Source of the DNA: Bacillota bacterium
GTDB lineage: Bacteria; Bacillota; Clostridia; Oscillospirales; Ruminococcaceae
Length of the DNA: 55,999 nt
Reading direction: 5' to 3'
Assembly: GCA_023415575.1 (NCBI GenBank)
Contig: JAEZKF010000041.1
Coordinates: forward strand, 1 to 55,999
Below, piece after piece: positions 42,658-51,321 of this stretch (the first letter of the stretch is position 1; every line of letters begins with the position of its first letter). The translations under genes were made by a program, and so were the position numbers. The notes beneath the pieces are model-generated. The model searched no databases. It saw only the letters and a list, made by a program, of their open reading frames with translations, and had not been told where the DNA came from.

Positions 42658-43032
42658 ATGAAGATAAGCATTGACTTTACAAGCCGCAAGCCAATCTACG
42701 AGCAGCTAAAAGAAAACATCATGCGCCTTGCAGTCCTGGGGATAATGGAGCCGAACGAGCAATTGCCTTCGGTACGCACCTTGGCAAAGGAGCTTGCCAT
42801 TAACCCGAACACCGTGCAAAAGGCCTATCAGGAGCTAGAACGCGACGGGGTGGTGTACTCCTCACCCGGGCGAGGCAGCTTTGTTTCAGAGGGCGTTGCA
42901 AAAAACGCTGCGCTGCGTAATGAGGCCAAGGGGCGCCTGCACGACGCGTGTAACGCCTGTAAACTGGTTAATATTAATAAGGATGAGGTTCTGCAGATTG
43001 TAGACCGCGTCTATCGGGAGGCAAACATATGA
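42658..43032 (+). CDS. GntR-family regulator, YtrA subfamily
   Basis: A 124-residue repressor: winged helix-turn-helix at 8-75 (KPIYEQLKENIMRLAVLG, LPSVRTLAKELAINPNTVQKAYQELERDGVVYSSPGRG split across the domain) and a short C-terminal dimerisation helix pair, the compact YtrA layout. YtrA regulators usually repress the ABC transporter encoded beside them and respond to cell-envelope antibiotics. ATG at 42658 is 13 bases from GGAAGGGG, slightly long. The matching operator at 42551-42584 and the two downstream ABC genes support this role. Confidence 0.85.
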   Translation: MKISIDFTSRKPIYEQLKENIMRLAVLGIMEPNEQLPSVRTLAKELAINPNTVQKAYQELERDGVVYSSPGRGSFVSEGVAKNAALRNEAKGRLHDACNACKLVNINKDEVLQIVDRVYREANI

Positions 43033-43120
43033 GCCTTGCGCATCCTGCAGTGTCACTGCACAGCAACATGAAATGGCCTTGTGCATTACTACACAAAGCC
43101 GGAAAGGCATGGTGACGGAT

Positions 43121-44020
43121 ATGATAGCGGTAAACAACGTAACCAAGCTGTTTGGGGAGACAAAGGCCCTGGGCAGCGTATCTCTTGCAATAGAGGGCGG
43201 CGGCGTATACGGTCTCATCGGTTCCAACGGCTCGGGTAAGAGCACCCTGCTGCGCATTATTGCCGGTGTATACCGGGCAGACGGGGGAACGGTAACCATT
43301 GATGGACAACAGACCTTTGAGAACACGGCGCTCAAGGACCGTATCCTCTTTGTAAGCGACGAGCCCTACTTTTTCTCGCAGTACACAATAGAGGGAATGG
43401 CAGACTTCTACCGTCATTTCTACTCGCGCTGGGACGAAAACACCTATAAGCGCCTGTGCGGGGTTTTCCCCTTAGACACCAAAAAGCGCATCAACACCTT
43501 TTCAAAAGGCATGAAGCGGCAGGCATCCCTGCTGCTTGCCCTGAGTGCAAGCCCCGAGTTCTTGCTGCTTGACGAGGCCTTTGACGGGCTGGACCCTGTC
43601 ATGCGGGCCTTGCTTAAGCGCATCATCGCGGAAAAGGCGGCGGACATGAACCTGACCACCGTCATCACCTCCCACAACCTGCGCGAGCTCGAGGATTTGT
43701 GCACAAAGATCGGCCTTCTGCACTACGGCCGCATGGTGCTCGAACGCGATTACGACTCGCTTAAGGATACCATGCACAAGGCGCAGATCGCCTTTGCGCA
43801 GGACATTCCGAAGGAAGCGCTTTCTTCTCTGGGTGCGCTGAAGATTGAGACGAGCGGGCGGGTGGCAACCATGGTCCTGCGCGGCGCACACGATGAAATC
43901 AAGGCGCGGCTTGAGGCGCTGAACCCCTTGTTTATCGAGCTTCTTCCGCTGACGCTGGAGGAAATATTCCTGTATGAAATGGAGGAGACGGGTTATGACT
44001 TCAGTCAGCTTATCAGCTAA
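43121..44020 (+). CDS. ABC transporter ATP-binding protein
   Basis: A 299-residue ATPase subunit of an ABC-2 type exporter. Walker A GSNGSGKSTLL, a degenerate signature FSKGMKRQASL instead of LSGGQ (usual in this YtrB/EcfA-like group), Walker B FLLLDEAFDGLD and the switch His in VITSHN are present. I choose the ATG at 43121 (MIAVNNVTKLFG); an ATG at 43109 in the same frame is nearly on top of the GGAAAGG site and is an alternative. Its 3' end overlaps the permease gene by 26 bases. Confidence 0.85.
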   Translation: MIAVNNVTKLFGETKALGSVSLAIEGGGVYGLIGSNGSGKSTLLRIIAGVYRADGGTVTIDGQQTFENTALKDRILFVSDEPYFFSQYTIEGMADFYRHFYSRWDENTYKRLCGVFPLDTKKRINTFSKGMKRQASLLLALSASPEFLLLDEAFDGLDPVMRALLKRIIAEKAADMNLTTVITSHNLRELEDLCTKIGLLHYGRMVLERDYDSLKDTMHKAQIAFAQDIPKEALSSLGALKIETSGRVATMVLRGAHDEIKARLEALNPLFIELLPLTLEEIFLYEMEETGYDFSQLIS

Positions 44021-46331
44021 CAGCCGCGGGCGCAGCCTCTACCTGCACACCGTAAAGTCGAGCATCGGCCTGATGGTGGCCATCTTCCTATTGCTGTTCC
44101 TGTCCGGCCCGCTGCCGTTTATCATCCAGAGTTTAAACATGCTTACAATCCGCAGAATGAACGGGACGGCGGAAATCTACTCCTCCTCTATGTACGGCAA
44201 CGTCTATTCCTCCGGCAGCTTTGCACTTTTTTTGCTTGTTGCCATCGTCGGAGGGCTTGTAGTCGGGCTTATCGTGAGCTCCTACATGCACAACCGTCAG
44301 GCGATGGATGTGTTCGGCGCCCTGCCGGTCAAACGCGAAAGCCTGCTTTTTAGCAAGGTCATGGGCGGCCTGACCATCCTGTTTATCCCGTACATCTTAA
44401 ACGTGATTATCCTGTTTTCAGCTCAAGGTATTTTGCAGGCATATGAAAACACCTATGGGATATGGGCAGTGGACCTCGCATCCTTCTTTGTGTACGCCGC
44501 GGCTGTTTTCAGCATCACCATCTTCTGCGCGGTCAACACCGGAACGGTCTTTGACACCGCCGTCTTTTCCATGACCCTATGCGGGGCGCCGAGTATCGCA
44601 ATTCTGTTAAACCGCACCTTGCTTTCCCATGCCCTCATCGGGTACTCTTCAACGGAATCAATAGACAAGCTGATTGTTTTCCTGTCGCCCGTTGTAGCAC
44701 CCTTTTTCCGCCTGCTTCAGGTGTGGGATAACATAGACATCGGCTATGTCGTAAAAAGCCTTGTTGTGTGGCCGATTGCGGTTGCGCTGATTGTCGTGTT
44801 CTCGTTGCTTGTGTACCGCAATAGGGATAATGAAATATCCGGCACACCTCGTTCCAGCGGCGCAGTCCAGCTTATTACCAAGCTGCTCGCTGCGGACATT
44901 GTAGGCATTCTGGTTGCCCTGCTCTTCTCCGAAACCCTTGTAAACAACTGGATTAGCACAGCAGCCGGCTTCCTGCTCGGCGCCTTTGTCGCCTACTTTA
45001 TCACGGAGGCCATCCTTGCAAGAGGCTTTAAGACCTTCACTAGGATGCTGCTGCAGTTTGCCTGTATCTCAGTTGTTATCCTTGTATACACCGGCATCCT
45101 TTATACCGGCGGTTTTGGGTATTCCAAGCGCGTTCCGGACGCTAACAATGTCGAGAAGGTATCCATAAGCTACGGCGGAATGGGGGATGGAGCCTATGCG
45201 AAATACCTCCCCTATTACTACTATGAAGACCACTATGACAGCGCCTACTCCGAGCCTGAGGTGATTACACAGGTGGTAAAGGCCCACAAGGCGATTACAA
45301 AGGCTAAAGGCTTTGCGCAGATTAACGACGGGGATTATAACGCCGCGTCACTTGCGCAAAAGGGTCTGATCGGGTCTTCCATGACCGTTGAGTATACCCT
45401 CAAAAACGGCAAGACGATAAAGCGCGTCTTTTCAAAAACCCCGGTTGAGGCAAGAGAGCACCTCTATGCACTCGATGACATCAAGGCGTTTCGGGTTAAG
45501 AATGACCTGTCTGCCTATCTCAAGGCAGAGGATATCGTCTCCGTATCCCGAACCGATATGACCCTGCCGCTTTCCGAGACCTCGGCTGCAACATCGCTTA
45601 CAAAAGCACAGGCCCAGCGCCTGCTCGACGCCATGCAGGAGGATGCTGCAAACGCAACGCAGAACCAGCTCCTGTCTCCGGGCGAGCGCGAGTTGTTTAC
45701 CTTAAACATAAACCTCTTGTATAACAATCCGCCCAGTAATGTGATTAACTCCAGATATGACTACCCGAGCGAGATGGAGGATATCGTCAGCCAGCCCGTC
45801 TATAGCTGGGACCAAAGCACCATCTCATTCCTAAACGAACTCGGTTGGCATATTAGCGCAATACCGGATGTCAGCGGCATACGCGGAGCCTACCTGCTTC
45901 GCTACGCAAGCTCCAGCCCGTGGATAATCACTACGGCCTACGCAAACGAAGAGCTGGGCGGGGTTGTGGACACAACCGACTACACAATTTCCCTGCAGGA
46001 GATCTACTTTGAAACACGGTACGCCATGGATGAAGACTCCGGAATGTACTACAAGGAGTACGCCTACGAGACCGGCGAATCGGTGCTAAACGATGACATG
46101 CTGACCTATCTGGCCGGCCACCGCATCATTGACCCGGCTAAGATTGTGCAGCTTGTAGAGGCAAGCACCTCCCGATATAACGCTAGCGCGGGTGAGAAGT
46201 TTTATGTGGTGGCGTTTGAAAACGCCTATGCAGAAGAGATTGCAGGCGGCCTTGCCCAGACGGTATCGGTTTATATCATCCCCGAAAGCCGTGCACCAGA
46301 GTTTTTGCAGTCCATGCAGCCGATGATGTAA
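43995..46331 (+). CDS. ABC transporter permease with large extracytoplasmic region
   Basis: A 778-residue permease. Residues 20-400 contain about seven to eight membrane helices (for example SSIGLMVAIFLLLFLSG, FALFLLVAIVGGLVVGLIV, LIVVFSLLVY, ILVYTGILY). After about residue 375 a hydrophilic stretch of nearly 400 residues follows with no further clear helix, so it should be outside the membrane, probably extracytoplasmic. ATG at 43995 has GGAGG 9 bases upstream, inside the ATPase gene, so translation is coupled. Substrate unknown; the gntR context suggests a cell-envelope stress or peptide exporter. Confidence 0.8.
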   Translation: MTSVSLSANSRGRSLYLHTVKSSIGLMVAIFLLLFLSGPLPFIIQSLNMLTIRRMNGTAEIYSSSMYGNVYSSGSFALFLLVAIVGGLVVGLIVSSYMHNRQAMDVFGALPVKRESLLFSKVMGGLTILFIPYILNVIILFSAQGILQAYENTYGIWAVDLASFFVYAAAVFSITIFCAVNTGTVFDTAVFSMTLCGAPSIAILLNRTLLSHALIGYSSTESIDKLIVFLSPVVAPFFRLLQVWDNIDIGYVVKSLVVWPIAVALIVVFSLLVYRNRDNEISGTPRSSGAVQLITKLLAADIVGILVALLFSETLVNNWISTAAGFLLGAFVAYFITEAILARGFKTFTRMLLQFACISVVILVYTGILYTGGFGYSKRVPDANNVEKVSISYGGMGDGAYAKYLPYYYYEDHYDSAYSEPEVITQVVKAHKAITKAKGFAQINDGDYNAASLAQKGLIGSSMTVEYTLKNGKTIKRVFSKTPVEAREHLYALDDIKAFRVKNDLSAYLKAEDIVSVSRTDMTLPLSETSAATSLTKAQAQRLLDAMQEDAANATQNQLLSPGERELFTLNINLLYNNPPSNVINSRYDYPSEMEDIVSQPVYSWDQSTISFLNELGWHISAIPDVSGIRGAYLLRYASSSPWIITTAYANEELGGVVDTTDYTISLQEIYFETRYAMDEDSGMYYKEYAYETGESVLNDDMLTYLAGHRIIDPAKIVQLVEASTSRYNASAGEKFYVVAFENAYAEEIAGGLAQTVSVYIIPESRAPEFLQSMQPMM

Positions 46332-46349
46332 GTCATCCGATATAAAAAG

Positions 46350-46391
46350 AATCGAGGTGCGATTTGCCTAAAATCACACCTCGATTTTTGT
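46350..46391 (+). terminator. Terminator after the ABC operon
   Basis: AATCGAGGTGCGATTT (46350-46365) pairs with the 46370-46386 arm with one mismatch, loop GCCT, followed by TTTTTG. The remaining interval to 46508 shows nothing recognisable. Confidence 0.85.
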
Positions 46392-46508
46392 GAGTTAAAT
46401 GTGTAACATTTACGCCGTGTAAACTGTTTATATAGTGATGGACTTTACCAAACACTTACATTAAGTAAATGAAACGCCGCTCAAAAAGCGTCATAGACGG
46501 TATTTGTT

Positions 46509-46540
46509 AGGCGAAAGGAGACGACAGTCTCATTTCGCCT
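46509..46540 (-). terminator. Stable hairpin just after the yitT-like stop codon
   Basis: AGGCGAAA (46509-46516) and TTTCGCCT (46533-46540) extend with GAGAC/GTCTC into a 13-bp stem with one mismatch. It touches the stop codon of the minus-strand gene. The U-tract is poor on both strands, so it may protect the mRNA end rather than terminate. Confidence 0.5.
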
Positions 46541-47416
46541 TTACCATTCATCCTTAATCGGCTTAAAGCCCTCTCCGCGTATTTCGCTTGCGCTTGTTAC
46601 AATCACAAAGGATTTCGGGTCAAGCTCATAGGCAAGGGATTTCAGCTTCGTGTACTGGGAGTTGCGCACCGCGCACATGAGCATATCGCGCCGAGCACCC
46701 GAATAACCGCCCCTGCCGTCTAAGATGGTCACGCCGCGGTTTAGGTCGCTGATGATGCGCTTTGCAATCTCCTCGCTCTTTGTGGTGACAATCATCACAA
46801 GCTTGCCTGTATCAAGACCGTACAAAAGGGCATCAATAATCTGCCCGGATGTAAACATTGCGATAATGGCATACAAGGCGGAATCGATGCTGCCGAACAC
46901 AATCATCGAGACTGCGATAACAACCAAATCCACGAAGAACACGAGCCGCCCCATCTGCATATGGGGGTAGCGCACAAGCAGCAGGCGGGTGACAATATCG
47001 GTGCCGCCGGTTGTTGACCCTCCCATAAACACGAGAGCAAGTCCTGCGCCCATTACAACACCGCCAAACAGGGAAGCCAGCAGGGTATCGCCTTCGTATA
47101 CGGGCAGGTAAACCACAATGTAGTCCATAAAGACAGTTACCATCGCCACCGAGATAAGTGTGCGGATGGTGAACCTGTGCCCCAAAAACCGCCAGCCGAG
47201 CAGCAAGAGCGGGATGTTAATCATGAACATCAAAATACCGATAGGAAGCCCTATCAGGTGATTTAATATGATTGCCACGCCCGTTGCACCGCCGGGCGCG
47301 ATGTTATGTGCGGAGGTAAAGCAGTGCACCCCAAGGGCGTACAAAAAAGACCCGATTATGTCGCCGCCGATGTGCTGTAAGACTTTTGTTTTGTTTAGTA
47401 TGGTTTTAATTTCCAT
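46541..47416 (-). CDS. YitT family membrane protein (DUF161/DUF2179)
   Basis: A 291-residue membrane protein: five to six hydrophobic segments (residues 15-200) with the family's AHNIAPGGATGVAIILNHL, MFMINIPLLLLGW and GGSTTGGTDIVTRLL blocks, then a cytosolic DUF2179 domain (about 215-285, VTILDGRGGYSGARRDMLM). Transport function is suspected but unproven; Clostridia often carry many paralogues. ATG at 47416 has GAGGGGG 5 bases upstream and is preferred over the ATG at 47446. Confidence 0.88.
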   Translation of the reverse strand: MEIKTILNKTKVLQHIGGDIIGSFLYALGVHCFTSAHNIAPGGATGVAIILNHLIGLPIGILMFMINIPLLLLGWRFLGHRFTIRTLISVAMVTVFMDYIVVYLPVYEGDTLLASLFGGVVMGAGLALVFMGGSTTGGTDIVTRLLLVRYPHMQMGRLVFFVDLVVIAVSMIVFGSIDSALYAIIAMFTSGQIIDALLYGLDTGKLVMIVTTKSEEIAKRIISDLNRGVTILDGRGGYSGARRDMLMCAVRNSQYTKLKSLAYELDPKSFVIVTSASEIRGEGFKPIKDEW

Positions 47417-47507
47417 GTTGTCCCCCTCAACCTGCTTTACGGGCATGTCCGGAATTTAGGCACGGTCATACCCGCTAAGACCGAAGCCTGCGGAAATGAC
47501 TTATTAT

Positions 47508-47536
47508 ATTATGAGCCTTGAGCCTTTAAATATCAA
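47508..47536 (-). promoter_or_regulatory. Promoter of the YitT-family gene
   Basis: On the minus strand TTGATA (47531-47536), 17 bases, CATAAT (47508-47513), each one or two mismatches from consensus. Confidence 0.6.
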
Positions 47537-47787
47537 GGGGGTATTGGTTTGCAACCCTAAATAACATCATGTACATGGGGAATGTAACCGGGTCAGATAA
47601 ATGACTATGATTTCATTTGGTAGTCATTTTAGATGTTATATCGTTTTAACTTTGTTAACAGCTTGTACGACGGTTTATAGTACAATATATAGCGTAAAAA
47701 TGTGCCCTTTTTGCTATTCTCGCCGCGGGAATCAAAAAATGCGGCTACGCTATAAAAATTGTAGGAATCGTCGGCAACAAAACTTAT

Positions 47788-47819
47788 TGCACTGCGCACT
47801 ATATATATGCAGCAGTGCA
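47788..47819 (+). promoter_or_regulatory. Hairpin in front of the sigma-factor ribosome binding site
   Basis: TGCACTGC (47788-47795) pairs perfectly with GCAGTGCA (47812-47819), with an inner GCA/TGC helix, ending four bases before the AGGTGG site of the sigma-factor gene. In 47540-47787 I see a TACAAT at about 47677 but no convincing paired -35, so the promoter is not defined. Confidence 0.5.
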
Positions 47820-47837
47820 GAACAGGTGGTGCTGCAA

Positions 47838-48365
47838 TTGGACATAACCTTATCACTGGTACATAAGGCAAAAAATGGTGATAAAGAAGCGTACGGCGCC
47901 CTTTATTCCGAGATATACAAGGATTTGTACCGCTTTGCCTACTATACGCTGGGTAACCGCGAAGATGCAGAGGATGCGGTTTCCGAGGCGTTTTTAGAGG
48001 GTTTTCGGGGCCTTAAGAACCTGCGGGATGACAAGCTGTTTAAGGCGTGGATGATGCGCATCATCAGCATCCGCTGCAAGCGCAAGATCAAGCACTATGT
48101 TTCAACCCGCCAGAACATCGACCCGGAGGACATCTCCGATCATGTGATTTCTTTTGATTTAAATACAGACAACGATGAGCGCCTCTCGCTTTTATCGGCG
48201 CTTTCTACCATTGACCACTCAGAGCGCACCATACTGATTTTAGCAGTAGTGGAAGGCTATAAAACACGTGAGATAGCAGAGATATTAGGCTGCCCCCAGG
48301 GAACGGTATCATCCAAATTATACCGTACCCTTAAGAAGCTGCGCACCGAGCTTGAAAGGAGGTGA
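47838..48365 (+). CDS. ECF-type RNA polymerase sigma factor
   Basis: A 175-residue sigma-70 family protein with regions 2 and 4 only. Region 2 (about 20-90) shows YSEIYKDLYRFAYYTLGNREDAEDAVSEAFL, split here as YSEIYKDLYRFAYYTLG and NREDAEDAVSEAFL; region 4 (about 115-170) has the helix-turn-helix YKTREIAEILGCPQGTVSSKL. I place the start at the TTG at 47838 because AGGTGG lies 8 bases upstream and the protein begins MDITLSLVHKAKNGD; the frame is open upstream to 47601 but that part is not sigma-like. It overlaps the ribosome binding site of the next gene, whose product is a likely membrane partner. Confidence 0.88.
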   Translation: MDITLSLVHKAKNGDKEAYGALYSEIYKDLYRFAYYTLGNREDAEDAVSEAFLEGFRGLKNLRDDKLFKAWMMRIISIRCKRKIKHYVSTRQNIDPEDISDHVISFDLNTDNDERLSLLSALSTIDHSERTILILAVVEGYKTREIAEILGCPQGTVSSKLYRTLKKLRTELERR

Positions 48366-48372
48366 CGGGGGA

Positions 48373-50367
48373 ATGGCGAAGTATCAGCCGGAAGATGATA
48401 TAGAGTATCTGCGAAAATACTTTGAACAACTAAATGAGGAAATCGTTCCCTCGCACCGTATCTCGCCCGAGATACTCCTGCAAAAGCTCAACGATACCCC
48501 GGAGCTTACCGTAAAACGGGTATGGTTTACGCCAAGGCGCATTGCGGCGGTGGTGTGTGCAGGACTTGTTGTATGTGTTGCCCTGTTCTATGCGGACCTG
48601 CCAAAACGTGCCACCACAACAGCGATGAACACTTCAGGTTCCATGGAGATGAACATGATGATGGATGAGGCCCCGGCAAGCGCTGAGGCAGCTCCATTTT
48701 CCGATGATTACATCGCCGTGCGCGAGGCACTGGCCCTTGCCGCTGAAAATACAGTTAGCGAATACGACGCATTAGCCGGACAAGAGGAGCGCGAGGGTAA
48801 AGGCGGCGCAGGAAGCGAAACCGGCGGATTTTCCGAAGGCTTAACCGCCTCGATTGCCGCCGAAACAGCCGACTTATCCGCTAAGCGCACCGACGCCATA
48901 CAGGCAGACGACGATTATCTGTTCTATGCGGCGGGCACCTCGGCGATGATTGCCCAAACCAAGACGGACGGCTCTTTGTCGCTTGTATCCGAAATCAAAG
49001 TTTCAGGCGACGACCGCTTTGTTACAGCACTTTATCAGGAGGATAACGTCCTTACGCTGCTGTGCAACGACTACGATTTTACCGTGCCGCAGACAGACCC
49101 GAGTACGGGTACTGTTAATAAGATACAGAGTGTTGGCACCACAGCGCTTGTGTATGATATTACCGACCCATCCGCTCCCGTGCTGATACGGGAGTTTACC
49201 CAAGAGGGTGCCTACCGCAGTTCGCTTGTGGCAGACGAGACCCTCTACCTTGTGTCCGAACGCGAGACCTTCTCCTATACCGACAGCATGCCGATTGAAT
49301 CACTGGTACCTGTCGTTTCGGATACCGCATGGGGCGGCACACCCAAGCTCATTGAATCGGGCAACATCATTCTGCCCGAAAAGCCGAACGATGCAAGCTA
49401 TGTTGTGGTGAGCGCGCTGAGCCTGAATGACAACGGCGCACAGGCAGCCACCCGAGCAGTCCTCGGCGGAGCAAAGCAGATCTACTGCACCCCGGGCGGC
49501 GTGTATATGGTAACCCCCGCTGGGGAGAAGAATAAGCCTGCCTCCGATCTTCTGAAGCTCACACTGGCAGAGGATAACACAATCCAGACTGCGAGCGCCC
49601 GCCTTTGGGGTCAGGTCATCGGCCTTGAGACCGGCTCGGACGACGGCATCTATGTTGTTGCAGAAGGGACAAATGAGCAATCGGGTATTGAGCTGTTCGC
49701 TACAGTGTATGATAAGTCTCTTGCTATAAAAGAAAGCACAACCTCTGTGGTAGACCGGCAGACGGATAGGGTTTACTTTGCATCCGGAACGGCCTATATC
49801 GGGGAAGAGCAAACCGGCAGCGTGATTGCCGTTTGCGACTTTACCGCGACCGAAAAGCCTGTGTTTTCTAAGCCGCCTGAGCAGATGACACTACCAAAGC
49901 AGGTGATTCCCCTTTCCGATACACTCTCGTTGGGGATTGACCCGGCAGACCTATCCGCCGGCGGAAAGGGACTGACCGTCACCCTGTACGGTATCTCCGG
50001 CAGCACGATTACAACTTTTTCGACCACACAAATCGGCGAAAGTGGCAGCTTTACCGAGGCCCTGTGCTCCGCCTATGCAGTTATGTATGACAAGGATACA
50101 AACCTGCTCGGCATCCCCGTTATTGTCACCGAGCGTACCGACGGCCAGCAGGTGCAGCAGAAGTTTTCGGGCTACTACCTCTATCAGATTGCAAACGGCA
50201 AGCTGAAGCTGGCCGGCAAGGTGGAAAACCAGTCCACCCAGCCCGAGGATGTATTTAGGCGCGGGGTGCTTGTCAATGGCCTGCTCTACATGGCATCTGA
50301 CACGAGCCTTGCGAGTGTGGACTCTCAAACCCTATCGGTAATCGATACCCTAACCTGGCACGAATAA
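48373..50367 (+). CDS. Membrane-anchored beta-propeller protein, putative anti-sigma factor
   Basis: A 664-residue protein: N-terminal cytosolic part (1-52, YQPEDDIEYLRKYFEQLNEE), one membrane helix (about 55-75, IAAVVCAGLVVCVALFYA), a Ser/Ala/Glu linker, and a C-terminal extracytoplasmic region (about 180-660) matching the 'beta propeller domain' family (PF09826-like): DDDYLFYAAGTSAMIAQT, ALVYDITDPSAPVLIREF, SSLVADETLYLVSE. The gene begins 8 bases after the sigma-factor stop with the near-perfect site AAAGGAGGTGA. By analogy with sigma/anti-sigma pairs, the cytosolic segment may hold the sigma factor and the propeller may sense the outside; no zinc anti-sigma motif (HxxxCxxC) is present, so this is inference. 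Confidence 0.78.
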   Translation: MAKYQPEDDIEYLRKYFEQLNEEIVPSHRISPEILLQKLNDTPELTVKRVWFTPRRIAAVVCAGLVVCVALFYADLPKRATTTAMNTSGSMEMNMMMDEAPASAEAAPFSDDYIAVREALALAAENTVSEYDALAGQEEREGKGGAGSETGGFSEGLTASIAAETADLSAKRTDAIQADDDYLFYAAGTSAMIAQTKTDGSLSLVSEIKVSGDDRFVTALYQEDNVLTLLCNDYDFTVPQTDPSTGTVNKIQSVGTTALVYDITDPSAPVLIREFTQEGAYRSSLVADETLYLVSERETFSYTDSMPIESLVPVVSDTAWGGTPKLIESGNIILPEKPNDASYVVVSALSLNDNGAQAATRAVLGGAKQIYCTPGGVYMVTPAGEKNKPASDLLKLTLAEDNTIQTASARLWGQVIGLETGSDDGIYVVAEGTNEQSGIELFATVYDKSLAIKESTTSVVDRQTDRVYFASGTAYIGEEQTGSVIAVCDFTATEKPVFSKPPEQMTLPKQVIPLSDTLSLGIDPADLSAGGKGLTVTLYGISGSTITTFSTTQIGESGSFTEALCSAYAVMYDKDTNLLGIPVIVTERTDGQQVQQKFSGYYLYQIANGKLKLAGKVENQSTQPEDVFRRGVLVNGLLYMASDTSLASVDSQTLSVIDTLTWHE

Positions 50368-50382
50368 TTTAACTATACACAA

Positions 50383-50412
50383 AAAGACAAGGGGCGGTAA
50401 TCCGCCCCTTGC
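50383..50412 (-). terminator. Terminator for the BofC-like transcript
   Basis: A perfect 10-bp stem CAAGGGGCGG (50388-50397), loop TAAT, CCGCCCCTTG (50402-50411). On the minus strand it is followed by TCTTTTTG; on the plus strand there is no U-tract, but the stem may still affect the end of the propeller gene. Confidence 0.75.
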
Positions 50413-50483
50413 TGTCTGCCCATGCAGACCTTCTATCGCTATCGAAGGACAAAACCAAAGGTATCGCACATTAAGGTGAGGAC

Positions 50484-50572
50484 CTAGCTGGTATAGTCCT
50501 CTACCAACAGCCGTAACTCGTCAATATCCTGCGAAAAGATACCAAAGGGTATCTTAATCTGCACTTGAGGCC
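50484..50572 (-). pseudogene. Duplicated 3' end of the BofC-like gene
   Basis: Directly downstream of the BofC-like gene, the minus strand again reads GIFSQDIDELRLLVEDYTS and a TAG stop (50484-50486), almost identical to the intact gene's last 19 residues (GIFAQDIDELRLLVEDYTS). Before this, QVQIKIPF has no match in the intact copy. There is no start codon or ribosome binding site, so it is a gene remnant left by a tandem duplication and deletion, or a replaced older C-terminus. Confidence 0.85.
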
Positions 50573-50947
50573 TTAACTCGTGTAGTCCTCTACTAGTAAC
50601 CGTAACTCGTCGATATCCTGTGCAAAGATACCCTTTTGTAACTCCGCCTGATCGTATTCGCTCATGGTAGAGATGCTTACGTTGAATACGTGCAGGGGGG
50701 TATCTTCGTTTAATTGAAAGATAGCAAGCCTTCCGTCATACTCCTTGAGGTAGTACCCCTCTTTTTCGGCAGGCGGAGCGGGCTCTATCACTGTCACTTC
50801 GGCTGCCATACTCGGTACATCCCGTGCGGCATCGATACTCGGTGTATCGGCAACCATCTGATTGCTTACCGCGGGATATCGGGCAAACAGGGTGATGAGC
50901 GATACGGTTGCCGCCGCGCACAAAACCCATCGCAGCACTGTTTTCAT
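50573..50947 (-). CDS. BofC C-terminal-like small membrane protein
   Basis: A 124-residue protein with an N-terminal membrane or signal segment (about 5-22, VLRWVLCAAATVSLITLF), a linker, and a C-terminal domain (about 62-124) reading YYLKEYDGRLAIFQLNED, ISTMSEYDQAELQKGIF and DIDELRLLVEDYTS. This matches the small BofC-like domain of clostridial proteins (K-E-Y-x-G-x-x-A-V-F then L-P-E-x-D and E-D-Y). BofC in Bacillus restrains the SpoIVB/pro-sigma-K checkpoint, but these short clostridial proteins may do something else. A partial second copy of its 3' end follows. Confidence 0.7.
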   Translation of the reverse strand: MKTVLRWVLCAAATVSLITLFARYPAVSNQMVADTPSIDAARDVPSMAAEVTVIEPAPPAEKEGYYLKEYDGRLAIFQLNEDTPLHVFNVSISTMSEYDQAELQKGIFAQDIDELRLLVEDYTS

Positions 50948-51321
50948 GGTTTTTCCTGCCTTTCCGGCTTTGTATAGCCTAGTTTCAGAGGATAAAGTTT
51001 GTGATTACATAGCTTGAGTGCTGTTTTCACACGGATGTCGGGAACAATAGACATTGAGGTACTTATGCAAAATACAAAGTAATTATTGATAAATGCAGGG
51101 CTTAAAATACTGGGCATTCATTTGATGTATTATTGGTAATTTGCCGGATAATTATGCGTAAACTTTCAAATATTTCTGCATTTTTGCGAATTATTTTTAC
51201 GCATTCAGTCCTATAATATGATATAATTATAGACTGGAATGTGCTACTATAATCGGCAGTTTGATTAGCGGACAGGCATATTTTGCTTTACGAATATTAA
51301 AAAGGGAGGCTGACTGCGGCT
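50948..51321 (+). promoter_or_regulatory. Upstream region of the class A PBP gene
   Basis: This 374-base gap is AT-rich. The best plus-strand promoter is an extended -10, TGATATAAT at 51219-51227. Two further TATAAT hexamers lie at 51212-51217 and 51248-51253, without good -35 partners. No gene or structured RNA was recognised; the BofC-like promoter on the other strand was not identified. Confidence 0.5.

Noticed and set aside
47601..47837. N-terminal extension of the sigma factor
   Set aside because: Residues are Cys/Arg-rich and unlike any sigma region; the TTG at 47838 has a well-placed ribosome site.
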